A stretch of DNA of 64,000 nucleotides from Nonomuraea maritima (lineage in GTDB: Bacteria; Actinomycetota; Actinomycetes; Streptosporangiales; Streptosporangiaceae), in NCBI RefSeq assembly GCF_900100395.1, contig NZ_FNFB01000005.1, positions 62,001 to 126,000 of the forward strand. The letters run 5' to 3'. The notes beneath the pieces are model-generated. The model was given only the letters and a program-made list of their open reading frames with translations, was not told where the DNA came from and made no database searches. This document shows positions 1 through 7,541 of this stretch, one piece after another. Within the stretch, counting starts at the first letter, position 1, and every line of letters begins with the position of its first letter. The translations under genes and the position numbers were made by a program.

Positions 1-230
1 CTGCCGCGCGGGCCTGCGGCCTTTGCCGGAGGCGGACGAAGGTTTGTGGTGGAGCACCCCTGGCAGCCGGCCGGCTCCGTGCCTGTTCCCTCCACGCGGC
101 CGGGGTGGGTCAAAATTCGTTTGCTGGAATATGGGGGATAAATCGTATTTGTGGGACTAAAACGGAGCATAACCTCCCTTTTGGGGGCGCGCCGCCCGGG
201 CGTGAACGTGCACCACGCAGGAGAGCCATC

Positions 231-1184
231 GTGCTGGATGACCGCAGAGCAACCGGACACTCCCCGCACGCTGTCTTCGGCGAGCGCGGCAAGCTGCTGA
301 ACATCGCCTTCAGGATGCTCGGCTCGACCCCGGACGCCGACGAGGTCGTCCAGGACACGTACGCGCGCTGGTTCGCCCTGTCGGACGAGGAGCGCCGCGC
401 CGTCAGGTCGCCCGCCACCTGGCTCATGAGGACGGCCGGCCGCACCTGCCTCGACCATCTCGCCGCGGCGCGGACGCGCCGCGAGCAGTACGTGGGGGAG
501 TGGCTCCCGGAGCCGCTGCCCGGCGACACCCGCTGGAACAGCAGCGCACGCACCGAATGGATCTGCGACCCCGCCGAGCACGTGACCTTCGACGAATCGG
601 TCAGCATGGGCGTGATGGTGGTGCTCGAATCGGTCACCCCGGCCGAGCGGATCGCGTTCATCCTGCACGACGTCTACGACCTGCCGCACACCGAGATCGC
701 CTGCGTCATCGGGCGTGTCCCGCCCGCCTGCTGCCAGCTCGCGGCCTCGGCCCGGCGGCACATCCAGGAGCGCCGGCACCGCCCGGTCGCTCCCGAGCAG
801 CATCGCGACGTCGTCGCCGCCCTCAGGCAGGCCTGCGCGGACGACGACCACGACGCCCTGGCCGGTCTGCTGGACCCCGAGGTCAGCGTCCGTTCCGACG
901 GCGGGGGGAAGGTACGGGCGGCCCTTCGTCCCGTCCACGGCCAGGAGAAGGCGGCGCGCTTCCTCCTCGGCCTGCTCCGGCCGCAGCACGGCCAGCGCCT
1001 CGCCGAGGAGACCGTCAGCGGGCACCCCGGGCTGGCGGCGTACGTCGACGGCGAGGTGGTCGCGGTCGTGGCCACCGATGTGCGGGACGGCCGCGTCTGC
1101 GACCTGTGGATGATCCTGAACCCCGACAAGCTCCACGCCTGGCGATGCCTGCAGCCCGCGCGATGCGAACAGGGTGACGGCTGA
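231..1184 (+). CDS. ECF41-family RNA polymerase sigma factor with SnoaL-like C-terminal domain
   Basis: Extracytoplasmic-function sigma factor of 317 aa with an N-terminal sigma-2/sigma-4 pair and a fused SnoaL/NTF2-like C-terminal extension. Three signature motifs that I associate with ECF41 are all present: WLPEP at residues 91-95, DGGGK at 223-227 and NPDKL at 297-301. In this family the C-terminal domain, rather than a separate anti-sigma factor, modulates activity. The GTG at 231 is preferred because GGAGA lies about 8 bases upstream; an in-frame ATG at 105 has no good RBS and would add a low-complexity N-terminus. The usual partner (an oxidoreductase, epimerase or carboxymuconolactone decarboxylase) is not seen on the right and may lie left of the window. 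Family assignment is firm; the target is unknown. Confidence 0.88.
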   Translation: MLDDRRATGHSPHAVFGERGKLLNIAFRMLGSTPDADEVVQDTYARWFALSDEERRAVRSPATWLMRTAGRTCLDHLAAARTRREQYVGEWLPEPLPGDTRWNSSARTEWICDPAEHVTFDESVSMGVMVVLESVTPAERIAFILHDVYDLPHTEIACVIGRVPPACCQLAASARRHIQERRHRPVAPEQHRDVVAALRQACADDDHDALAGLLDPEVSVRSDGGGKVRAALRPVHGQEKAARFLLGLLRPQHGQRLAEETVSGHPGLAAYVDGEVVAVVATDVRDGRVCDLWMILNPDKLHAWRCLQPARCEQGDG

Positions 1185-1316
1185 GGCCGGATAGCTTGTA
1201 GGCTCGGCGAACGCGCGATGAACGGCCGAGCCGGCCCCGCGGCCCTCGGACCTTTCCTACCGGCGACGGCAGACGGGGCGTCCGCAGCCGTCCGGTTCAG
1301 CAGCGGGAGGTCAGCC

Positions 1317-2558
1317 TTGCACCGCACCGGAACCAACCTTCCCGCCGTCGGCGAGTACAACCAGACGGTCGTCCTCGATGCCATCCGCCGGCGTCCAGAA
1401 GGCATCACGCGGTCCGAGCTCGCCGCCCTGACCGCGCTGAGCGGCATGACGGTGACGAAGGTCTGCCGGCGCCTGCTCGCCGCTGGCCTCGTCGACGAGC
1501 ACGGCACGCGGACGAGCGGTCCCGGCAAGCCCGCGGCGGTCATCAAGCTCAACCCGAGCGGCGGCTTCGCCGTCGGCGTGCACATCGACCCGGCGGCGGT
1601 GACGTACGTGCTGGTCGACCTGTCGGGAACGGTCCGCGACCACTCGCGCACCGGCACGCCCGTCACGGGCGACCCGAGCGCGGTCATCGAGGAGATGGCG
1701 AACGCGATCGAGGCGCTCATCGCGGGCTCGGCCGTCGACAGGTCCCGCATCATCGGCATCGGCATCGCCTCGCCCGGCCCGGTGGACGTCGGCGACGGTG
1801 TGCTGCTGAACCCGCCGATGATGCCGAACTGGCGTCAGGTGCCCCTGCGCCGCGCGCTCGCCGAGGCGACCGGCCTGCCCGTGCTGCTGGAGAAGGACAC
1901 GACGGCCGCGGTCGTCGCCGAGCTGTGGTTCGCGGCGCCCGGCAGCAGCCGCGACTTCGCGTTCATGTACTACGGCACGGGGCTCGGCACCGGCCTTTCC
2001 GTGTCGGGCGAGGTCGTGCGCGGCATCAGCTCCAACGCGGGCGACGCGGGCCACATCACGGTCGACCCCGCCGGGCCGGTGTGCCACTGCGGGCGGCGCG
2101 GGTGCGTCGGCTACGTCACCGTCCCGCGCGCGCTCGTGGAGCGCGCGGTGCTCGACGGCGTGCTCTTAGCGGACGAGGCAGGCGACCTCGACGACATGGT
2201 CGCCGTGGACGCGGCGTTCACCAGGCTGGCGGCGCTCGCCGCGACCGGTGACGCCGGCGCGCGGGCGATCCTGACCACCGCCGCCCGCTCGCTGGCGCGC
2301 GCGATCGTGCTGCTGGTGAACCTGCTCGACATCGACGAGGTCGTCTTCGGCGGCCCGTTCTGGGCGCGCGTCTCGCCCGTGATCCTCGACGCCCTGCCGG
2401 AGGCGGTACGCGAAGACCCGGCTCTGGTGAGGCCGCACCCGATCCGGTTCAGCCAGTCGGCGATCCCGGTCGACGTGGCCGCCGTCGGCGCGGCGACGCT
2501 CGTGCTCGACAACACCTTCTCGCCCCGGCCGTCCGCGTTGTTGCTGGCTGCGGAGTGA
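1317..2558 (+). CDS. ROK-family transcriptional repressor
   Basis: Sugar-responsive ROK regulator of 413 aa. A winged helix-turn-helix (about residues 15-65) is followed by a ROK sugar-kinase-like fold with the zinc-binding CHCGRRGC motif at 256-263. The residue after the motif is Val-Gly rather than the commoner xE of ROK kinases, which fits a regulator better than a sugar kinase. A TTG start at 1317 is chosen because GGAGG sits 6 bases upstream; an upstream ATG at 1218 lacks an RBS. The gene lies directly before a carbohydrate ABC importer, so it most likely represses that operon and is relieved by the imported sugar or a derivative. The sugar cannot be named from sequence. Confidence 0.88.
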   Translation: MHRTGTNLPAVGEYNQTVVLDAIRRRPEGITRSELAALTALSGMTVTKVCRRLLAAGLVDEHGTRTSGPGKPAAVIKLNPSGGFAVGVHIDPAAVTYVLVDLSGTVRDHSRTGTPVTGDPSAVIEEMANAIEALIAGSAVDRSRIIGIGIASPGPVDVGDGVLLNPPMMPNWRQVPLRRALAEATGLPVLLEKDTTAAVVAELWFAAPGSSRDFAFMYYGTGLGTGLSVSGEVVRGISSNAGDAGHITVDPAGPVCHCGRRGCVGYVTVPRALVERAVLDGVLLADEAGDLDDMVAVDAAFTRLAALAATGDAGARAILTTAARSLARAIVLLVNLLDIDEVVFGGPFWARVSPVILDALPEAVREDPALVRPHPIRFSQSAIPVDVAAVGAATLVLDNTFSPRPSALLLAAE

Positions 2559-2566
2559 GCGCCCCC

Positions 2567-2610
2567 GACTTTGTCCTCACAAAGTCTTGCGGGCAATTTG
2601 AAAACATGGT
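2567..2610. promoter_or_regulatory. Candidate ROK operator / control region of the sugar importer
   Basis: Between the ROK gene and the importer lies a perfect inverted repeat with 8-base arms, GACTTTGT (2567-2574) and ACAAAGTC (2579-2586), separated by four bases. An AT-richer stretch with AAAC-ATG-GTTT symmetry follows. The position suits an operator for the ROK repressor. The hairpin is AT-rich and has no U run, so a terminator for the ROK gene is a weaker alternative. Confidence 0.5.
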
Positions 2611-2747
2611 TTGCTAACCCGCCAGGGCGCCCGGCGCTTGAATCGACACCGTCGCGTCTACCCCTGCCTTCATGGGCACTCCCCCGACCCCTCGACTGAG
2701 GCGTGATCGTCGGCTCGTCCAGCGCCGTCGCCAGTCAGAAGGAAGAC

Positions 2748-4094
2748 ATGAGCAACAGAGTCACGAGCATTCGTCTCGCGGGCGCCGTCGTCGCCACGGC
2801 AGTCGGTATCTCCGTACTGGCCGCGTGCTCGTCGCCCGCTCCGTCGGGCGACACCTCCGCCGCCGCGGCCGCCTGCGAGCCCGCGAAGGGCAAGGTCACC
2901 CTCCAGTACTGGAACACCGTTCCGGGCATGGACAAGGTCGTCGACCTGTGGAACAGCAAGAACCCGAACATCCAGGTCGAGATCAAGAACATCTCGAACG
3001 ACATGTACGGCACCATCGGCAACGCCCTGAAGGCGGGCAACGCGCCGGAGCTGTCGCAGATCGGTTACGACCAGCTGCCCAGCCTGCGTCTCCAGAGCGC
3101 CTTCGCCGACGCCTCGGTCTGCCCGGACGCCCTCGCCGTCAAGTCGAAGTTCGTGCCGTGGGCCTGGTCGCAGACCAGCTTCGGCGACACAGGCGTGTTC
3201 GCGTTCCCGCAGGACACCGGCCCGATGGCCCTCTACGTCCGCAAGGACCTCTTCGAGAAGCACGGCCTCGAGATCCCCAAGACCTGGGACGAGTACGCGG
3301 CCGACGCGCAGAAGCTGCACGACGCCGACTCCGACCTCAGCATGACGTTCTTCGACCCGAACAACGCCGAGTTCTTCAACGGCCTGCTCTGGCAGAACAG
3401 CGCCAAGATGTACGACTACTCCGGCGACAAGTGGCAGGTCACCGTCGACAACGACAAGAGCCGCCAGGTCGCCGACTTCTGGCAGAAGCTGATCGACGCC
3501 AAGCTGGTCCGCACCGACCTCGCGCACGCCACGACCCCGATGTACGCCGCGTACCAGAAGAACCAGATCGCCACCTACATCGGCGCCGCCTGGGGCTACA
3601 GCATGCTGCGTGACAACCTGCCCGACCAGAAGGGCAAGTGGACGATCGTCCCGCTGCCGACCTGGGGCACCAGCACCGCGTCCGGCAACTGGGGCGGCTC
3701 GACGGTCGCGTTCATGAAGGGCAACACCCACCTGTACGAGTCGGTCAAGTTCAACACCTGGCTGAACACCGACCCGGAGGCCCTCGCGATGGAGAACGAG
3801 CTGGGCGGCCTCTACCCGGCCTCTCTCGACGGCCTGGCGCTGCCCGCGCTCAAGAAGGGCGTCCCGTACTACGACGACCAGAAGATCTTCGACGTGTTCG
3901 CGGAGTCGTCCAAGAACATCGACAGGACCTGGTCGTGGGGCCCCACGCAGAAGACGACGAACCTGGCGCTCCAGGACGCGCTGGCCAAGGCGGTGGGCGG
4001 TGAAGGCAAGCTCACCGACGCGCTCGCGGCCGCCCAGGAGATGGCGCTGAAGTCGATGCAGGAGCAGGCGATCCCGGCAGCGGCGGGCAACTGA
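2748..4094 (+). CDS. Carbohydrate ABC transporter substrate-binding lipoprotein
   Basis: Extracellular solute-binding protein family 1 (448 aa) of a CUT1-type importer. A lipoprotein signal peptide ends in the lipobox LAAC with the acylated Cys at residue 27, followed by a Ser/Pro/Ala-rich linker and a typical two-lobe binding fold (opening with a beta strand and YWNTVPGMDKVV-like motif). ATG at 2748 is supported by AAGGAAG seven bases upstream. It is the first gene of a three-gene importer operon with two permeases and no ATPase. In actinomycetes such importers commonly use a shared MsiK-type ATPase encoded elsewhere. Ligand unknown. Confidence 0.93.
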   Translation: MSNRVTSIRLAGAVVATAVGISVLAACSSPAPSGDTSAAAAACEPAKGKVTLQYWNTVPGMDKVVDLWNSKNPNIQVEIKNISNDMYGTIGNALKAGNAPELSQIGYDQLPSLRLQSAFADASVCPDALAVKSKFVPWAWSQTSFGDTGVFAFPQDTGPMALYVRKDLFEKHGLEIPKTWDEYAADAQKLHDADSDLSMTFFDPNNAEFFNGLLWQNSAKMYDYSGDKWQVTVDNDKSRQVADFWQKLIDAKLVRTDLAHATTPMYAAYQKNQIATYIGAAWGYSMLRDNLPDQKGKWTIVPLPTWGTSTASGNWGGSTVAFMKGNTHLYESVKFNTWLNTDPEALAMENELGGLYPASLDGLALPALKKGVPYYDDQKIFDVFAESSKNIDRTWSWGPTQKTTNLALQDALAKAVGGEGKLTDALAAAQEMALKSMQEQAIPAAAGN

Positions 4095-4101
4095 CGCCGG
4101 C

Positions 4102-5052
4102 ATGACCGACATCGCAACCTCCGCGACCCGCGTGGCCGCAGTGCCCGGAGGCCGTCGTCGTCGACTGAACGGCGGCGGCCCCAGGGCCGGCACCATCGCG
4201 GCGTTCCTGACCCCGTTCTTCCTCCCGTTCTTCCTGTTCCACCTGGTGCCGGTCGCGTACGCGTTCTGGCAGAGCCTCCTCGTCGTACGGCGCGAAGGCG
4301 GGCAGTACGGCACCTCGTACACCACCTTCGGGGGTTTCGAGCAGTACCTGCTGGTGGTGCAGAACACGGAGTTCTGGGGGAGCATCGGGCGCATCGGACT
4401 GTTCGGCGTCGTACAGGTGCCCGTCATGCTGTTCGTCGCGCTGATCATGGCCCTGCTGCTCGACAGCCCGCTGCTGAAGCTGAAGTCGTTCTTCCGCATC
4501 ACGGCGTTCATGCCGTACGCGGTGCCGGGCGTCATCGCCGCGATCATGTGGTCGTTCCTCTACTCGCCGCAGCTCAGCCCGGTGGTCGACCTGCTGAACG
4601 GCATCGGCGTGGAGGCCGACTTCCTCGGGCCGAACGCCGTGCTGTGGTCGGCGGCGAACGTCTCCACCTGGCTCTGGACCGGCTACAACATGCTGATCAT
4701 GTTCTCGTCGCTCCAGGCGATCCCGCAGGAGCTGTACGAGGCCGCCAGGATCGACGGCGCGAGCAACTGGGCGATCGCGTGGCGGATCAAGGTGCCGATC
4801 ATCGCCCCGTCGGTCATCCTCACCACGGTGTTCTCGATCATCGGCACGCTGCAGCTCTACGGTGAGCCGGCCGTGCTGCGCCAGATCTCCTCGAACATCT
4901 CGAGCACGTACACGCCCAACATGCTCGCCTACGCGGTGGCCTCCGGGAACAACTACCAGCAGGCAGCGGCGATCTCCGTGGTCATCGCCGTCATCACCTT
5001 CGTGTTGAGCTTCGGGTTCATGCGACTGACCTCGAAGAGGGCCGGACTGTGA
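4102..5052 (+). CDS. Carbohydrate ABC transporter permease (MalF-like)
   Basis: Inner-membrane permease of 316 aa with about six hydrophobic segments and the binding-protein-dependent transport EAA loop near residues 213-233 (EAARIDGA...). This loop contacts the ATPase. The gene starts 7 bases after the binding-protein stop and overlaps the next permease by four bases (GTGA), indicating translational coupling. It is the larger, MalF-like partner of the pair. Confidence 0.93.
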   Translation: MTDIATSATRVAAVPGGRRRRLNGGGPRAGTIAAFLTPFFLPFFLFHLVPVAYAFWQSLLVVRREGGQYGTSYTTFGGFEQYLLVVQNTEFWGSIGRIGLFGVVQVPVMLFVALIMALLLDSPLLKLKSFFRITAFMPYAVPGVIAAIMWSFLYSPQLSPVVDLLNGIGVEADFLGPNAVLWSAANVSTWLWTGYNMLIMFSSLQAIPQELYEAARIDGASNWAIAWRIKVPIIAPSVILTTVFSIIGTLQLYGEPAVLRQISSNISSTYTPNMLAYAVASGNNYQQAAAISVVIAVITFVLSFGFMRLTSKRAGL

Positions 5053-5906
5053 ACAAGCAGAGCGCGATCCGCGAGAGCCTGGTCAGCCGCACGGCCGCCA
5101 TGGGCCTGATGTTCGTCCTGGCGATCTACTTCCTGCTGCCGATCTACTTCCTGATCGTCGCGGCCACGAAGGCGCAGGGCGACCTCGCCTCGACGTTCGG
5201 GCTGGCGTTCGCGAACTTCAACCTGTTCGAGAACCTGGACACGCTGTTCGGACGCAGCGACGGGATCTTCGCGCAGTGGGCGCTGAACAGCGTGATCTAC
5301 TCGGTGCTCGGCGCGGCCGTCGGAACCCTGATCTGCGCGGTGTGCGGCTACGCGCTCGCGAAGTTCAGGTTCCGGGGCCGGGAGTTCCTGTTCTCCGTCA
5401 TCCTCGGCGGCATCCTCGTCCCGAGCACCGCGCTCGCGTTGCCGCTGTTCCTGCTGTTCTCGGCGACCGGGCTGGTCAACACCTATCTCGCGGTGTTCCT
5501 GCCGAGCATCGTCAGCCCGTTCGGCGTCTACCTCGCGCGCGTCTTCACCAACGCCGCCGTGCCGGACGAGCTGCTGGAGTCGGCGCGGCTGGACGGCGCC
5601 GGTGAGTTCCGCACGTTCTTCTCGGTGGCGTTCAAGCTGCTGACGCCGTCGCTGGTGACCATCTTCCTGTTCCAGTTCGTCAGCATCTGGAACAACTTCT
5701 TCCTGCCGATGGTCATGCTGCAGAACGAGTCGCTCTTCCCCATCACGCTGGGCCTCTACCAGTGGAACGGGCAGACGGCCCGCATCTCGCTCCTGCAGCA
5801 GTCGGTGATCACGGGCTCGCTCGTCTCGATCGTGCCGTTGATCATCGTCTTCATCCTGCTGCAGCGCTACTGGCGCACCGGTTTGGCTGCCGGCTCGCTC
5901 AAGTAA
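5049..5906 (+). CDS. Carbohydrate ABC transporter permease (MalG-like)
   Basis: Second permease (285 aa), with predicted membrane segments throughout and an EAA-type loop near residues 177-197 (ESARLDGAGEF...). GTG start within the GTGA overlap with the preceding gene. This completes the importer; no nucleotide-binding subunit follows, and the next gene is convergent. Confidence 0.93.
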   Translation: MNKQSAIRESLVSRTAAMGLMFVLAIYFLLPIYFLIVAATKAQGDLASTFGLAFANFNLFENLDTLFGRSDGIFAQWALNSVIYSVLGAAVGTLICAVCGYALAKFRFRGREFLFSVILGGILVPSTALALPLFLLFSATGLVNTYLAVFLPSIVSPFGVYLARVFTNAAVPDELLESARLDGAGEFRTFFSVAFKLLTPSLVTIFLFQFVSIWNNFFLPMVMLQNESLFPITLGLYQWNGQTARISLLQQSVITGSLVSIVPLIIVFILLQRYWRTGLAAGSLK

Positions 5907-5925
5907 CTGTTTGTCGGGAAGGGTG

Positions 5926-5963
5926 GGCGGCGGGGTCGTTGCTGACGCTTCGGTCTCGCCGCC
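5926..5963. terminator. Possible hairpin terminator between convergent genes
   Basis: GGCGGCG (5926-5932) pairs with CGCCGCC (5957-5963) between the importer operon and the convergent SDR. The loop is long (24 bases), so this is a weak call. Confidence 0.3.
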
Positions 5964-6020
5964 GGCTCGCTCAGGTGAGCGTCGGGAGCGGCCGGCGATG
6001 GGTCGCGGGCCGCTCCCCGT

Positions 6021-6758
6021 TCACATGGTCTGGTCGGTCGGGCGGACGAGGATCTCGTTGACCGCGACGTGCTCCGGCTGGCCGATCGCGTACACGACGG
6101 CGTTCGCGATGTCCTCCGGCTGCAGCGTGCGCATGGAGGCGCCCAGCCGCCGGGCCATCTCGCGCCGGTCCGGGTCCGTGATGTGGCTGACCAACTCGGT
6201 GGCGACGAAGCCGGGCTCGACGATCACGACCCGCACCCCCTGTGTCGTGACCTCCTGCCGCAGCGCCTCGGAGAACGCGGTGATCCCGAACTTCGTCGCG
6301 GCGTAGACGCCGCCGCCGGCATGCACGATCCGGCCCGAGGTCGAGGAGATCTGCACCACCGTGCCCCTGCCCTCCAGCAGGTGCGGCAGAGCCGCGTGGA
6401 CGGTGTACATCGACCCGAGCAGGTTGGTCTCCACCATGCGGGTCCACTCCGTGGTGTCCGCGTCCGCGATCGGGCCGGAGAGCATGAGCCCGGCGTTGTT
6501 GACCAGGACGTCGAGGGCGCCGAACCGCTCGACGGTGCTCGCGACCGCCGCCCGTACCGACTCCTGGTCGGTGACGTCGAGGTCGAGGGTCAGCACCTCG
6601 CCCGGCGCCTTCCTCGCCAGCGACTCCAGCCGGTCGGCGCGCCGGGCGCCCACCGCGACCCGGGCTCCCTCCGCCGAGAGGGCCAGCGCGGTGGCCTCGC
6701 CGATGCCCGACGACGCCCCGGTGACGAGGACGACCTTTCCCTGCAGCGTGGTGTTCAT
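6021..6758 (-). CDS. Short-chain dehydrogenase/reductase (classical SDR)
   Basis: NAD(P)-dependent oxidoreductase of 245 aa. The cofactor-binding TGASSGIG is at residues 13-20, NNAG follows about 75 residues later, and the catalytic YAATK has Tyr152 and Lys156. ATG at 6758 follows GGGGAAGGAAG. It is divergent from a TetR gene with two palindromes between them, so it is very probably the target of that repressor. Substrate unknown. Confidence 0.9.
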   Translation of the reverse strand: MNTTLQGKVVLVTGASSGIGEATALALSAEGARVAVGARRADRLESLARKAPGEVLTLDLDVTDQESVRAAVASTVERFGALDVLVNNAGLMLSGPIADADTTEWTRMVETNLLGSMYTVHAALPHLLEGRGTVVQISSTSGRIVHAGGGVYAATKFGITAFSEALRQEVTTQGVRVVIVEPGFVATELVSHITDPDRREMARRLGASMRTLQPEDIANAVVYAIGQPEHVAVNEILVRPTDQTM

Positions 6759-6780
6759 GTTCTTCCTTCCCCGATAAACG

Positions 6781-6828
6781 GACCGCTTGGTCAGGTTTGA
6801 TGCTAGCAGCAAAGCGGACCGGCCGGTC
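6781..6828. promoter_or_regulatory. Paired TetR-type operators between SDR and TetR genes
   Basis: Two related palindromes sit in the 103-base divergent intergenic region: GACCGCTTGGTC (6781-6792) and the perfect GACCGGCCGGTC (6817-6828), both followed by AGGTT. Centres are 36 bases apart, on the same helix face within about half a turn. This is the expected layout for autoregulation plus control of the SDR. Confidence 0.7.
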
Positions 6829-6861
6829 AGGTTGGGTAGACTGACGGACGGAAGGAGGCCC

Positions 6862-7485
6862 ATGGCTGGAAAGACGCCCGCCGGCTCGGCGCGCAGCGAC
6901 GCCGTGCGCAACCGCCGGCTGCTCCTCGACGCCGCCGCCGAGGCGTTCGCCGAAGGCGGGGTCGAGGTGTCCATCGGTGAGATCGCGCAACGCGCCGGCG
7001 TGGGGAAGGGCACGGTCTTCCGGCACTTCGTCTCCAAGGACGAACTGCTCGCCGCGATCATGCTCGGCATGCTCGACGAGCTCATCGACACCGCCTCCGG
7101 GCTGACCACCGCCGACGACCCGGGTGCGGCGCTGAAGGGCTTCCTCACCGCCGGCGTGCAGATCTTCGTCCGCGACCGCGCGTTCTGCGAGGTCATCGGA
7201 CGCCCGTCGCTGCAGCACGCGGAAGTGCGCGCCGCGATCGACCGCCTGTGCGACGTCGCGGAGCAGCTCACCGCCCGCGCCCGCGACCGGGGGCTCGTCC
7301 GTCCCGGCATCACCGGCACCGACGTCGCCCTGCTCATGGCCGGCGTCCAGCAGACCGCGGCCCCGCTGCTCGCCGCAGAGCCGCAGGCGTGGCGGCGCTA
7401 CCTCGACCTGGTCTTCGACGGCATCACCGCCTCGACGGGCCGCGAACTCCCGTACCCGCCGCCGTCCCACCTCTCCCTGGCCTGA
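6862..7485 (+). CDS. TetR/AcrR-family transcriptional regulator
   Basis: TetR-type repressor of 207 aa with the DNA-binding helix-turn-helix around residues 34-55 (IGEIAQRAGVGKGTVFRHF) and a C-terminal ligand domain of the type seen in SbtR-like regulators. ATG at 6862 is preceded by GGAAGGAGG. It is divergently transcribed from the SDR and shares the palindromes at 6781-6828. Confidence 0.92.
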   Translation: MAGKTPAGSARSDAVRNRRLLLDAAAEAFAEGGVEVSIGEIAQRAGVGKGTVFRHFVSKDELLAAIMLGMLDELIDTASGLTTADDPGAALKGFLTAGVQIFVRDRAFCEVIGRPSLQHAEVRAAIDRLCDVAEQLTARARDRGLVRPGITGTDVALLMAGVQQTAAPLLAAEPQAWRRYLDLVFDGITASTGRELPYPPPSHLSLA

Positions 7486-7490
7486 ACGCG

Positions 7491-7529
7491 CGCGGCCCCG
7501 CACCCCTCAGCACGGGGTACGGGGCCGCG
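7491..7529. terminator. Strong bidirectional hairpin terminator
   Basis: Perfect 10-base arms CGCGGCCCCG (7491-7500) and CGGGGCCGCG (7520-7529), with an inner ACCCC/GGGGT stem. It lies between the convergent TetR and S9 peptidase genes. There is no U tract, as is common in actinomycetes. Confidence 0.8.
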
Positions 7530-7541
7530 GCGTGACACCGA

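Noticed and set aside
1..230. Possible gene 3' end at the left edge
   Set aside because: No stop codon or family signal could be tied to a coding frame; left unannotated.
2670..4547. 625-codon minus-strand open frame
   Set aside because: It lies opposite the binding-protein and permease genes and reads as Val/Leu/Arg-rich antisense translation typical of high-GC DNA.
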